Assembly (NCBI RefSeq): GCF_007988805.1
Contig: NZ_BJUV01000006.1
Coordinates: 1-64,000 of the forward strand
Source of the DNA: Frigoribacterium faeni
Lineage (GTDB): Bacteria; Actinomycetota; Actinomycetes; Actinomycetales; Microbacteriaceae
Length of the DNA: 64,000 nt
Reading direction: 5' to 3'
Shown: one piece after another, positions 1-7,359 of the stretch
How the letters are laid out: each line of letters opens with the position of its first letter
Numbering within the stretch: the stretch's first letter is position 1
Position numbers and translations under genes: made by a program
The notes under the pieces: model-generated
Database searches by the model: none
Told to the model about the DNA's origin: nothing
What the model saw: the letters and a program-made list of their open reading frames with translations, nothing else

Positions 1-28
1 GGCTCGCGTCCCCCCTTCGGGGCGGACG

Positions 29-56
29 CTAACGCGGGCCCGCCGCCGGTCGAGAG
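29..56 (+). promoter_or_regulatory. Sigma-28 (FliA)-type promoter upstream of fliH
   Basis: A CTAACGC element (29-35) and a GTCGAGAG element (49-56) are separated by 16 bp between CTAA and GTCGAGAG. This matches the flagellar sigma factor pattern TAAA-N15-GCCGATAA. Two almost identical elements with the same spacing occur before flbD and fliM. The expected start of transcription is near 62-64, giving a leader of about 65 nt before fliH. I found no convincing coding sequence in 1-129, so the preceding flagellar gene probably ends before the window. Promoter activity is inferred. Confidence 0.6.
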
Positions 57-129
57 TCCCCGCTGAGCATGGATCGCTCGCTCCACCCCGGCCACGGATC
101 GGCCGTCGTCCTCGAACGCCGAACGGCTC

Positions 130-906
130 GTGATGCTCGATCCCGTGATGAATCCCCAGGCCTCCGCGCCGGGCGCCTTCGCGCGTGTCGTGTACCCGTC
201 GGTCACCCGCCCCGGGGCCGACGCCGCGGCTCGCGAGGCCGCCGACGCCCGAGCCGAGGCCCGCGGTCACGCCGCCGGATACGCCGCCGGTCTCCGCGCC
301 GCCGAGCTCGAGCTCGCCGCCCGTCGGGCCGTGCTCGAAGCCGAGCAGTCCGACCTGCTCGACCGGATCCAGTCCGCCACGGTCGCCGCGCTGGCCACTC
401 TCGCCGCCGCCGCCCGGGCCCTCGACGCCCGTGTCGTCGAGTCGGTCTCCGACGCCGAGGAGGCGCTGGTCGCCTCCGCCTTCGACCTCGCCGAGGCGGT
501 GGTCGGCTACGAGCTCCGCGCCTCCGAGCCGGTAGTCGACGAGGCCTCGGCCCGCACCGCCGCCGGAGTCCCGACCGGGGCCGGCGAATCCCGCGCGACG
601 GACGACCCGCGCGAGGGCAGGACCGCCCGCGCCGCCGTCGCCCGCGCCCTGGCGGCACCGGGCGCCGCCGCCGTGACGACCGTCCGCCTGCACCCGCTCG
701 ACCTGGCGCAGCTCGACGAGTCGACCCGCGCCTCCACGGCTCCGGGTGTCGTCTTCGCGTCCGACCCGGCCCTCGGGCGGGGCGACGCCGAGGCCGACCT
801 GCCCGCCGGCCTGATCGACGCCCGGCTGGGCTCCGCGCTCGACCGCGCCCGCCGGGCCCTCCTCGAGGCCCCCTCGGCCGCACCCGTGCAGGGGGGAACC
901 GCATGA
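130..906 (+). CDS. fliH: Flagellar assembly protein FliH
   Basis: FliH is the cytoplasmic regulator of the flagellar export ATPase FliI and links it to the C-ring. The 258-residue product has an Ala/Glu/Arg-rich helical region at about residues 30-75, including a GHAAGYAAGLRAAE stretch typical of FliH glycine-repeat helices, followed by a helical C-terminal domain. Identification rests on these features plus position directly before fliI, which it overlaps by ATGA. The start is uncertain: GTG at 130, ATG at 133, GTG at 145 and ATG at 148 are all in frame and none has a clear ribosome binding site. A sigma-28-type promoter lies upstream. Confidence 0.8.
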   Translation: MMLDPVMNPQASAPGAFARVVYPSVTRPGADAAAREAADARAEARGHAAGYAAGLRAAELELAARRAVLEAEQSDLLDRIQSATVAALATLAAAARALDARVVESVSDAEEALVASAFDLAEAVVGYELRASEPVVDEASARTAAGVPTGAGESRATDDPREGRTARAAVARALAAPGAAAVTTVRLHPLDLAQLDESTRASTAPGVVFASDPALGRGDAEADLPAGLIDARLGSALDRARRALLEAPSAAPVQGGTA

Positions 907-2282
907 CCCTCGCCGCGCCTCCGGTCGCTCCGCGCTCGACCGCGCCCCGCGCCTCCCTGGCTCCCCGTCTCGCCGCCGCTCGGGCCGCGGCGCGTCCGCA
1001 GCGCGTCGGACGGGTCAGCAGCGCGGTCGGCCTCGGCATCACCGTCGAGGGCCTGGACGCCGCCGTGGGCGACGTGGTCAGCGTGGGCGACGCCGCCGAC
1101 GGCTCGAACCTGGCCGAGGTCGTCGCGACGACGCCCGACGGCGTGCGGTGCATGCCGCTCGGTCGCCTGACCGGCATCACCACCGGCACGCCCGCCCGCT
1201 CGACCGGCCGTCCGCTGCTCGTCCCCACGGGAGCCGGCCTGTTCGGACGGGTGCTCGACGGGCTCGGCCGGCCGATCGACGGCAAGGGGCCGCTGACCGG
1301 ACCCGGCTGCGCACCGGTCGACCTCGTGCCGCTCGACCACGAGACCCCGTCCGCGATGCACCGGGCCCGCATCGACACGCCCCTGCAGCTCGGCGTGCGC
1401 GTGCTCGACACGTTGACGACGGTGGGCAAGGGGCAGCGCGTCGGCCTGTTCGCCGGCTCGGGCGTCGGCAAGTCGTCGCTGCTGTCGATGATCGCGCGCG
1501 GCTCGGACGCGCAGGTCAGCGTCATCGCGCTGGTCGGCGAGCGCGGCAGGGAGGTGCGGGAGTTCCTCGAGGACGACCTCGGACCCGAGGGCCTCGCCCG
1601 GTCGATCGTCGTGGTCTCGACCAGCGACGAGCCCGCCCTGATGCGCCTCCGCGCGGCCGTCGTCGCCACCCGGATCGCCGAGTCGTTCCGCGACGCCGGC
1701 GCCGACGTCATGCTGATGATGGACTCGCTGACGCGCGTGGCGATGGCGCAGCGCGAGATCGGGCTCTCGGTCGGCGAGCCGCCGGCGACCCGCGGCTACC
1801 CGCCGTCGACCTTCTCGGTGCTCGCCGGGCTGCTCGAGCGGGCCGGCACCGACCGCGTCGGCTCGGTGACGGGCATGTACACGGTGCTGGTCGACGGCGA
1901 CGACCACAACGAGCCGATCGCCGACGCCGCCCGGAGCATCCTCGACGGGCACGTCGTGCTCGACCGCAAGCTGGCCGTGACCGGGCACTTCCCGTCGGTC
2001 GACGCGCTCGGCTCGGTCTCCCGCGTGGCGTCGAAGGTGACGAGCGAGCCGCAGCGGGCGGCGGCGACGGCGCTCCGCAAGGTGATGGCGGCCCGTCGGT
2101 CGGCGCAGGACCTCCTCGACGTCGGCGCCTACCAGCGCGGGGCGAACCCGCTCGTCGACGCGGCCGTCGACCACCAGGGAGCCATCGACGCGTTCCTGCA
2201 GCAGGGCATGGACGAGCGGGCGACGGCCGACGACTCGTGGAACCGCCTCGCCCAGCTCACCTCGCGACTCGGGGGTGCGTGA
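903..2282 (+). CDS. fliI: Flagellum-specific ATP synthase FliI
   Basis: FliI is the hexameric ATPase that helps unfold and feed substrates into the flagellar type III export gate. The 459-residue protein is of normal length for the family. It shows a Walker A loop GSGVGKSS near residue 185, a Walker B-like LMMDSLTR stretch, and the family motif GEPPATRGYPPSTFS. The start is the ATG overlapping the fliH stop (ATGA), preceded by a G-rich ribosome binding site. It overlaps fliJ by TGATG at its end, so fliH, fliI and fliJ are probably translationally coupled. Confidence 0.97.
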   Translation: MTLAAPPVAPRSTAPRASLAPRLAAARAAARPQRVGRVSSAVGLGITVEGLDAAVGDVVSVGDAADGSNLAEVVATTPDGVRCMPLGRLTGITTGTPARSTGRPLLVPTGAGLFGRVLDGLGRPIDGKGPLTGPGCAPVDLVPLDHETPSAMHRARIDTPLQLGVRVLDTLTTVGKGQRVGLFAGSGVGKSSLLSMIARGSDAQVSVIALVGERGREVREFLEDDLGPEGLARSIVVVSTSDEPALMRLRAAVVATRIAESFRDAGADVMLMMDSLTRVAMAQREIGLSVGEPPATRGYPPSTFSVLAGLLERAGTDRVGSVTGMYTVLVDGDDHNEPIADAARSILDGHVVLDRKLAVTGHFPSVDALGSVSRVASKVTSEPQRAAATALRKVMAARRSAQDLLDVGAYQRGANPLVDAAVDHQGAIDAFLQQGMDERATADDSWNRLAQLTSRLGGA

Positions 2283-2701
2283 TGGCGCGTCCGTTCTCGT
2301 TGATCGGCCTCCTCCGGCTGCGGCACGCCCAGCAGGGGCAGGCGGCGGCGACGCTCGCCGACGCCAACGAGCGTCTGCGCGAGGCGTCCGACCGGCGGAT
2401 GGCCGCCCGGCGCACGCTCGACGACGGCCCGATCGAGGTCACCGACGCCGCGATGCTCAGCGCCCTGGCCGCGGCCCGGGCGTCGACGCGGGGGATGCTG
2501 ACCGAGCTCGACGCCGTGACCGAGCGCCGACGAGCCGACGCCGACGCCGCGCAGCTGGCCTTCAACGAGGCCCGACGAGCGGCCCTCGCTCTCGAGAAGC
2601 TCGAGGCGAAGCACGCCGACGAGGTGGCCGCCGACGACCTCCGCACCGAGCAGAGCGTGCTCGACGAGATCGCAGCCCGGAACCGAGGAGGCACACCGTG
2701 A
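2282..2701 (+). CDS. fliJ: Flagellar export protein FliJ
   Basis: FliJ is the small coiled-coil stalk that sits in the FliI ring and contacts FlhA. The 139-residue product is almost entirely predicted helix, starts MARPFSLIGLLRLRHAQQ, and has the long Arg/Glu/Ala heptad-like pattern expected of FliJ. Sequence conservation in this family is low, so the call rests on size, coiled-coil character and position between fliI and the hook-length gene. The start ATG overlaps the fliI stop, and the stop overlaps the GTG of the next gene. Confidence 0.85.
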   Translation: MARPFSLIGLLRLRHAQQGQAAATLADANERLREASDRRMAARRTLDDGPIEVTDAAMLSALAAARASTRGMLTELDAVTERRRADADAAQLAFNEARRAALALEKLEAKHADEVAADDLRTEQSVLDEIAARNRGGTP

Positions 2702-3462
2702 GCCCCGTGAGCGAGGTCCTGTCCAGGATCCAGGACATCCAGAGCCAGATCGAGCAGATCCGCGCCGGCACGACCGGGGCGACGTCCGCCGCGACCTCGA
2801 CGGCGGCCGAGGCCGCCTCGGCGTCGGCGTTCGCGTCGGCCCTGTCGGCGACCGGGACGTCGGCGGGGACGTCGTCGACCGCCGCCGCTCTGGCGGCCGC
2901 CCTCGGCGCGACGCCGGCGACGGGCGCGAGCACGACGACCACGGCGTCGGTCGACGCCGTGAAGGGCGCGATCGCGACGGGCAGCGGGGCCTCGGGCTCC
3001 GACGTCGTCACGAGCGCCGAGAAGTACCTCGGCGTGCCGTACGTGTTCGGAGGAGAGGACCGCAGCGGCATGGACTGCTCGGGTCTCGTGCAGACCGTGT
3101 TCAAGGACCTCGGGGTCGCGATGCCCCGGGTCGTCCCGGATCAGGCGCGCATGGGCACCGAGGTGGCGTCGCTGGCCGACGCGCAGCCGGGCGACCTGAT
3201 CGTGCCGAAGGGCGAGGGGCACATCGTGATCTACGTCGGCGACGGCAAGGTGCTGCACGCGCCGCGTCCCGGCAAGGACGTCCAGATCGTGAACAACTGG
3301 TACAGCGACGCCGACCTCTCGACGATCCGGCGGATCGTGCCGGCCACCGCCGAGCCCGCCGGTGCGGTGAGCAGCGCCTCCTCGGCCCTGTCCGCCGTCT
3401 CGGGGACGGACATGACGACGGCCGCGCTGCAGCAGCTCATCCGCGGGGGAGCGCTCTCGTGA
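2698..3462 (+). CDS. NlpC/P60 family peptidoglycan hydrolase, flagellum-associated
   Basis: This 254-residue protein ends in an NlpC/P60 (C40) peptidase domain that cleaves peptide stems of peptidoglycan. The catalytic Cys is about residue 127 in the DCSGL motif and the His about 175 in GHIVIYVG, with the VPYVFGG signature just upstream. The N-terminal 100 residues are a short helix followed by an Ala/Ser/Thr-rich linker. No classical signal peptide is visible, so it may leave through the flagellar export apparatus. It sits between fliJ and fliK with GTGA overlaps on both sides, the place where a rod-penetration hydrolase would be expected. GTG start. Confidence 0.88.
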   Translation: MSPVSEVLSRIQDIQSQIEQIRAGTTGATSAATSTAAEAASASAFASALSATGTSAGTSSTAAALAAALGATPATGASTTTTASVDAVKGAIATGSGASGSDVVTSAEKYLGVPYVFGGEDRSGMDCSGLVQTVFKDLGVAMPRVVPDQARMGTEVASLADAQPGDLIVPKGEGHIVIYVGDGKVLHAPRPGKDVQIVNNWYSDADLSTIRRIVPATAEPAGAVSSASSALSAVSGTDMTTAALQQLIRGGALS

Positions 3463-5435
3463 CGGTGATGCGGACGCTGCCCTTCGTGGTCCCGGCGGGG
3501 GCGGGGGAGACCTTCGCCGGTCGTGGCGGGGCGGTCGCGCGCGGCGACGGTGCGGGTGCTCGCGTCGGCGGCTCGGCCGTGCGTGTCGACCCGTCGGCCG
3601 GCGGTCCGCGCGACGACGCCGGCGCCGGCTTCGGCGCGGCGATGCGGTCGGCCCTCGACGACTCGGCCGCCGAGGCGGCGGTCGTCCGCGCGACGCATCC
3701 GCGTGGTTCCGACGCGTCGGCCGAGGCTGCCGCTGCGGGGGACGGCGAGTCGATCCCGTCCGCCGGCGGGGATGCGGGCATCGTCCCGGTTCCGGTTCCG
3801 GTTCCGGCGTCGGCTCAGCTCCTGGCACCGGTCCCGGCTGCGGGCACCGCGGTCGGCGCCGCGACTGCCGCCGTTGCGACTGCCGCCGTTGCAGCTGCCA
3901 CTGCTGCGACCGCCGCCGCTGCGACCGTCGGCGCCGCCCCGACTCCGCACACCGTGACCCCGACCGCCGGAGAGACCGCTCCCGCCTCCGGCGCACCCGC
4001 CACCGCCCCTGCCCTTCCGGAACTCGCTGCGCACGCACGCGTAACAGCCCCCGCGACGACATCGACCCTCCCCGACCCGGTCGCGGCCGGCGCCGGCCTG
4101 CCGGGCTCCGCGTACGCGAACGCCGCCACCGCTTCGGCCTCCGGCGCCGGTCTGCCGGGCTCCGCGTCCGCCACCGCCCCCGCCAGCACCGCCACAGCCA
4201 TCGCCTCGGTCTCCGGTTCCGCCGCCGCAGGCTCCGCCGCCACGGTGTCCGCGTTCACGGCCTCGTCGTCCGCCCCGACCCCGCCCACGCCGGCCGCCAC
4301 TCCAGCTCTCGTGGCACCCTCCGCTGCGCATGCAGGCGTAAGAGCCGCCGCGACGGCACCCACCCCGGAGCCCGGCCCCGTCGCTCCCACCTCGTCCACG
4401 TCGCCCGCCACCGCGTCGCCCGCCACCGCGTCGCTCTCCGCCCCCGCCACCGCGACCGCCGCCTCGCTCACGACCGCCACCGCGACCGCCGCAGCGACGA
4501 CCCCCGCGAACACGACCTCGTCGCCGTCGGCAGCCACCCCGCAGGCGGCCACCGCCCAGGCAGCCACCGCCCAGGCGGCCACGCCGCCGCTCGCGGTTCC
4601 GGCCCCGTCGTCGGCAGCGGCGGGATCAGCGCCTTCCGCTCCCGTCACCACGACCACCGCGACCACCGCGACCACCGCGTCCCCTCCGCCTGCGGCCCCC
4701 ATGGCACCCGCCCGGCCGACGGCCGGCCCGTCCACGGCCGACGGCGCGAAGGCGGCCGGAGGCGCACCGTCCGCGAGCAGCCCGACCATGGCAGCCGCCG
4801 CATCGACCACCGCACGGACCGCAGCGGACGAGCCCCCCGTCACCCCGGCCCCCGCGTCCACGCTCGCGGCGGCGACCGCGGCAGCCCCCGCGGCCGCACC
4901 CGCCGCCCCCGCCGTCGCACCGGCGCCGGCCCCGGCGGCCGCGTCCGCCGCATCCGCCGCCCCTGCGCCGCTCGCCCAGCAGCTCGCCCGCCCGCTCTTC
5001 ACGCTCGCCGCGGCCGGCCACGGCACGCACACGGTCACCGTGACGGTCGCCCCCGACGCCCTCGGCCCGGTCACGGTCCGAGCCCACGTCTCGGCGTCCG
5101 GCATGCAGATCGAGATGTTCGCCGCCTCCGACGCGGGGCGCGACGCGGTCCGGTCGATCATCCCCGACCTCCGACGGGACATGGGAGGCGCGGGTCTGCA
5201 GACCAGCATCGACCTGTCCAGCCAGAACCAGCCCTCCGACCCCCGCGGGCAGCACGGCGCCGCCGCGTTCTCCGACGGTCGCGGATCCGGGCCGACGCCC
5301 GACCGGGGGCTCCTCGGCGACGCGACCCGCGCCTCCTCGGCAGCCGACGGCGGAACCGACGGAACAGACGGCGGAGCCGCCGCCGCACCCCGAGACCCCT
5401 CTCACCGACCGACGTCGCTCGACGTCCTGGCCTGA
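3459..5435 (+). CDS. fliK: Flagellar hook-length control protein FliK
   Basis: FliK acts as a molecular ruler and triggers the FlhB substrate-specificity switch once the hook is complete. The 658-residue protein is mostly an Ala/Pro/Thr/Ser-rich low-complexity ruler. A conserved C-terminal domain at about residues 515-585 contains HTVTVTVAPDALGPVTVRAH, followed by an amphipathic ASGMQIEMFAAS segment characteristic of FliK C-termini. The GTG start overlaps the previous stop; an ATG three codons later is an alternative. The ruler region contains short tandem DNA repeats, so its length may vary between strains. Confidence 0.88.
   Translation: MTVMRTLPFVVPAGAGETFAGRGGAVARGDGAGARVGGSAVRVDPSAGGPRDDAGAGFGAAMRSALDDSAAEAAVVRATHPRGSDASAEAAAAGDGESIPSAGGDAGIVPVPVPVPASAQLLAPVPAAGTAVGAATAAVATAAVAAATAATAAAATVGAAPTPHTVTPTAGETAPASGAPATAPALPELAAHARVTAPATTSTLPDPVAAGAGLPGSAYANAATASASGAGLPGSASATAPASTATAIASVSGSAAAGSAATVSAFTASSSAPTPPTPAATPALVAPSAAHAGVRAAATAPTPEPGPVAPTSSTSPATASPATASLSAPATATAASLTTATATAAATTPANTTSSPSAATPQAATAQAATAQAATPPLAVPAPSSAAAGSAPSAPVTTTTATTATTASPPPAAPMAPARPTAGPSTADGAKAAGGAPSASSPTMAAAASTTARTAADEPPVTPAPASTLAAATAAAPAAAPAAPAVAPAPAPAAASAASAAPAPLAQQLARPLFTLAAAGHGTHTVTVTVAPDALGPVTVRAHVSASGMQIEMFAASDAGRDAVRSIIPDLRRDMGGAGLQTSIDLSSQNQPSDPRGQHGAAAFSDGRGSGPTPDRGLLGDATRASSAADGGTDGTDGGAAAAPRDPSHRPTSLDVLA
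4542..4678 (+). repeat. Short tandem repeats in the fliK ruler region
   Basis: Three consecutive 15-bp units related to CAGGCGGCCACCGCC occupy 4542-4586 and encode a repeated Gln-Ala-Ala-Thr-Ala unit. Three 9-bp GACCACCGC units occupy 4652-4678 and encode Thr repeats. Both keep the reading frame, so slippage would change ruler length without breaking the gene. An imperfect longer duplication is also visible between about 4025 and 4365. Confidence 0.85.
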
Positions 5436-5448
5436 ACGGACCCACGAC

Positions 5449-5895
5449 ATGCCCTCGATCGACCAGATCAGCGGAAACGTCGACGCCTCGAGCGTGGCGA
5501 ACGCCCTCGCCTCCTCGAACAGCGCGTCGCGCACCCCGAAGCAGACGATGGACAGCGAGATGTTCATGCAGCTGCTCGTCTCGCAGCTGAAGAACCAGGA
5601 CCCGTCGTCGCCGATGGACACCAACGCCATGATCGGCCAGACCACCCAGCTGGCGATGATGGAGCAGATCACGAACCAGACCACGACGGCGAACGAGGGC
5701 TTCTCGCTGCAGATGCGCATCGCCGCGTCGAACATGGTCGGCCGCGAGGTCAGCTACACCGGTGCCGACGGCAAGCCCGTCACCGGCACCGCGACGAGCG
5801 TCTCGTTCGCCGACGCCGTCCCGAAGGTCACCGTCGCCGGGAAGGAGATCGCGTTGGATCTCATCTCCGGCATCTCCGCGTCGACCTCGAACTGA
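5449..5895 (+). CDS. flgD: Flagellar hook-cap scaffold FlgD
   Basis: FlgD caps the growing hook and directs assembly of FlgE subunits. The 148-residue product carries the family core at residues 35-75, with MDSEMFMQLLVSQLKNQDPSSP followed by a Met- and Gln-rich TTQLAMMEQ helix (written here in two parts). It is a short form lacking the longer C-terminal Ig-like domains of some FlgD proteins. It lies 13 bp after fliK and 44 bp before flgE, in the usual fliK-flgD-flgE order. Confidence 0.95.
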   Translation: MPSIDQISGNVDASSVANALASSNSASRTPKQTMDSEMFMQLLVSQLKNQDPSSPMDTNAMIGQTTQLAMMEQITNQTTTANEGFSLQMRIAASNMVGREVSYTGADGKPVTGTATSVSFADAVPKVTVAGKEIALDLISGISASTSN

Positions 5896-5939
5896 CCCCC
5901 TCCTCCTTCTCCCCTCTCTTCTTCCGAAAGGCAGTCACC

Positions 5940-7112
5940 ATGCTCCGCTCGCTCTACTCCGGGATCTCCGGCCTCCGTTCGCACCAGACCATGCTCGACG
6001 TCACGGGCAACAACATCGCCAACGTCAACACCGCCGGGTTCAAGGCGTCGACCACGCAGTTCCAGGACACGCTGTCGCAGATGACCCAGGGCGCCGGCGG
6101 CCCGCAGACCGGTGTCGGCGGCACCAACCCGGCGCAGGTCGGCCTCGGCGTCCAGGTCGCGGGCATCTCGACGAACTTCGCCCAGGGCTCGGCCCAGGCG
6201 ACCGGCAAGGCGACCGACCTGATGATCTCGGGCGACGGCTTCTTCGTCACCCGCCTCGGCAACGACACCGTCTACACCCGCGCCGGCTCGTTCGACTTCG
6301 ACGCCCAGGGGCGTCTCACCTCCGCCGACGGCAAGATCGTCCAGGGTTACTCGGCCACCGACGGGGTCGTCAACGAGGGAGGCGCGGTGGGCGACATCAC
6401 GCTGCCCCTGAACGGCGCCTCCCCGGCCCGGGTGACCACGCAGGCGACGCTGAGCGGCAACCTGCCCTCGGACACCGCCGTGAACGGCACCCTCGAGCGG
6501 GACGTCAAGGTCTACGACGCCGCCGGCAACGAGAGCACCCTCGCCCTGACCTTCACGCGGACCGCCGGCGGATGGACCGTCGAGGGCGAGCGGGGCACCC
6601 AGAGCGGCACCACGAACCTCACCTTCGGCGCGAACGGCACGCTGACCGGCGGCGGGCAGCTCGCCGTGGGCGGCATCACCGTCGAGCTGGGGGGAGTCAC
6701 CGGCTTCGCCGCCCTGAACACCGTCGCGGTCTCCGGCCAGAACGGGCGCGAGGCGGGCACGCTGCAGGGCTTCTCGCTCTCGAAGGACGGCACGCTCGTC
6801 GGCCAGTTCTCGAACGGCGAGTCGCTCGCCGTCGGCCGCATCGCGCTCGCGACCTTCGCGAACGCCGGCGGCCTCGAGAAGGCCGGCTCGTCCGGCTACC
6901 GGGCGACCGCGAACTCGGGCGACGCGCAGGTCGGCGCGCCCGGCTCGCCCGGCGTCGGCTCGATCACGAGCGGCACGCTCGAGATGAGCAACGTCGACCT
7001 CTCGCAGGAGTTCACGAACCTGATCGTCGCCCAGCGCGGCTTCCAGGCCAACGCCCGCATCATCACGACCTCCGACGAGGTCCTGCAGGAGCTCACCAAC
7101 CTCAAGCGCTGA
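5940..7112 (+). CDS. flgE: Flagellar hook protein FlgE
   Basis: FlgE polymerises into the hook, the universal joint between rod and filament. The 390-residue protein begins with the conserved MLRSLYSGISGL helix and the NNIANVNTAGFK motif and ends with the matching C-terminal helix containing SQEFTNLIVAQRGFQANARI. These paired terminal helices define the rod/hook/HAP family; the central domain and position after flgD favour FlgE. The ATG at 5940 has an AAAGG ribosome binding site. A strong terminator hairpin follows. Confidence 0.96.
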   Translation: MLRSLYSGISGLRSHQTMLDVTGNNIANVNTAGFKASTTQFQDTLSQMTQGAGGPQTGVGGTNPAQVGLGVQVAGISTNFAQGSAQATGKATDLMISGDGFFVTRLGNDTVYTRAGSFDFDAQGRLTSADGKIVQGYSATDGVVNEGGAVGDITLPLNGASPARVTTQATLSGNLPSDTAVNGTLERDVKVYDAAGNESTLALTFTRTAGGWTVEGERGTQSGTTNLTFGANGTLTGGGQLAVGGITVELGGVTGFAALNTVAVSGQNGREAGTLQGFSLSKDGTLVGQFSNGESLAVGRIALATFANAGGLEKAGSSGYRATANSGDAQVGAPGSPGVGSITSGTLEMSNVDLSQEFTNLIVAQRGFQANARIITTSDEVLQELTNLKR

Positions 7113-7132
7113 CACCCGTCCCGCCGCAGACA

Positions 7133-7174
7133 CGAGACCGACCCCGCCCGGAGCACCGGACGGGGTCGGTCTCG
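7133..7174 (+). terminator. Terminator hairpin after flgE
   Basis: A perfect 14-bp stem, CGAGACCGACCCCG (7133-7146) with its complement at 7161-7174, closes a 14-nt loop. There is no long U-tract, as is common in high-GC actinobacteria. It would end the fliH-flgE transcript and isolate the glycosyltransferase downstream. Confidence 0.8.
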
Positions 7175-7195
7175 TCGTCCACCGGGACCATCCGT

Positions 7196-7260
7196 GTTCG
7201 TTCGGCGGCCGACCGATTCGCCTGCGGGACTCCCGGTTCGTTCGGGGGACAGACCGTTCC
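7196..7260 (+). repeat. Imperfect direct repeats in the glycosyltransferase promoter region
   Basis: Two copies of a roughly 25-bp element starting GTTCGTTCGG lie at 7196-7220 and 7236-7260, exactly 40 bp apart, about four helical turns. The second copy overlaps the candidate -35 hexamer of the next gene. This layout suits a regulator operator, but no regulator can be named. Confidence 0.45.
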
Positions 7261-7275
7261 TCCACGGGGTATGTT
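7246..7275 (+). promoter_or_regulatory. Candidate promoter for the MshEN-glycosyltransferase gene
   Basis: GGGACA (7246-7251) and TATGTT (7270-7275) are separated by 18 bp. The leader that would follow is about 80 nt. It contains an inverted repeat, GTGTCC (7328-7333) with GGACAC (7344-7349), just before the start codon, and no clear ribosome binding site. Inferred only. Confidence 0.4.
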
Positions 7276-7359
7276 CCTGGCCCCAGAGGGGGGCACAAAG
7301 GGCGCAGAGGCTCGTTCGAGGGGTGCCGTGTCCGCATTTACGGGGACACCATCGACCCC

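Noticed and set aside
69-902. Plus-strand frame that is open from 69 and runs into fliI
   Set aside because: Its first 278 codons encode an Arg/Gly-rich nonsense sequence out of frame with fliH. fliI is set by the ATG at 903 with family alignment.
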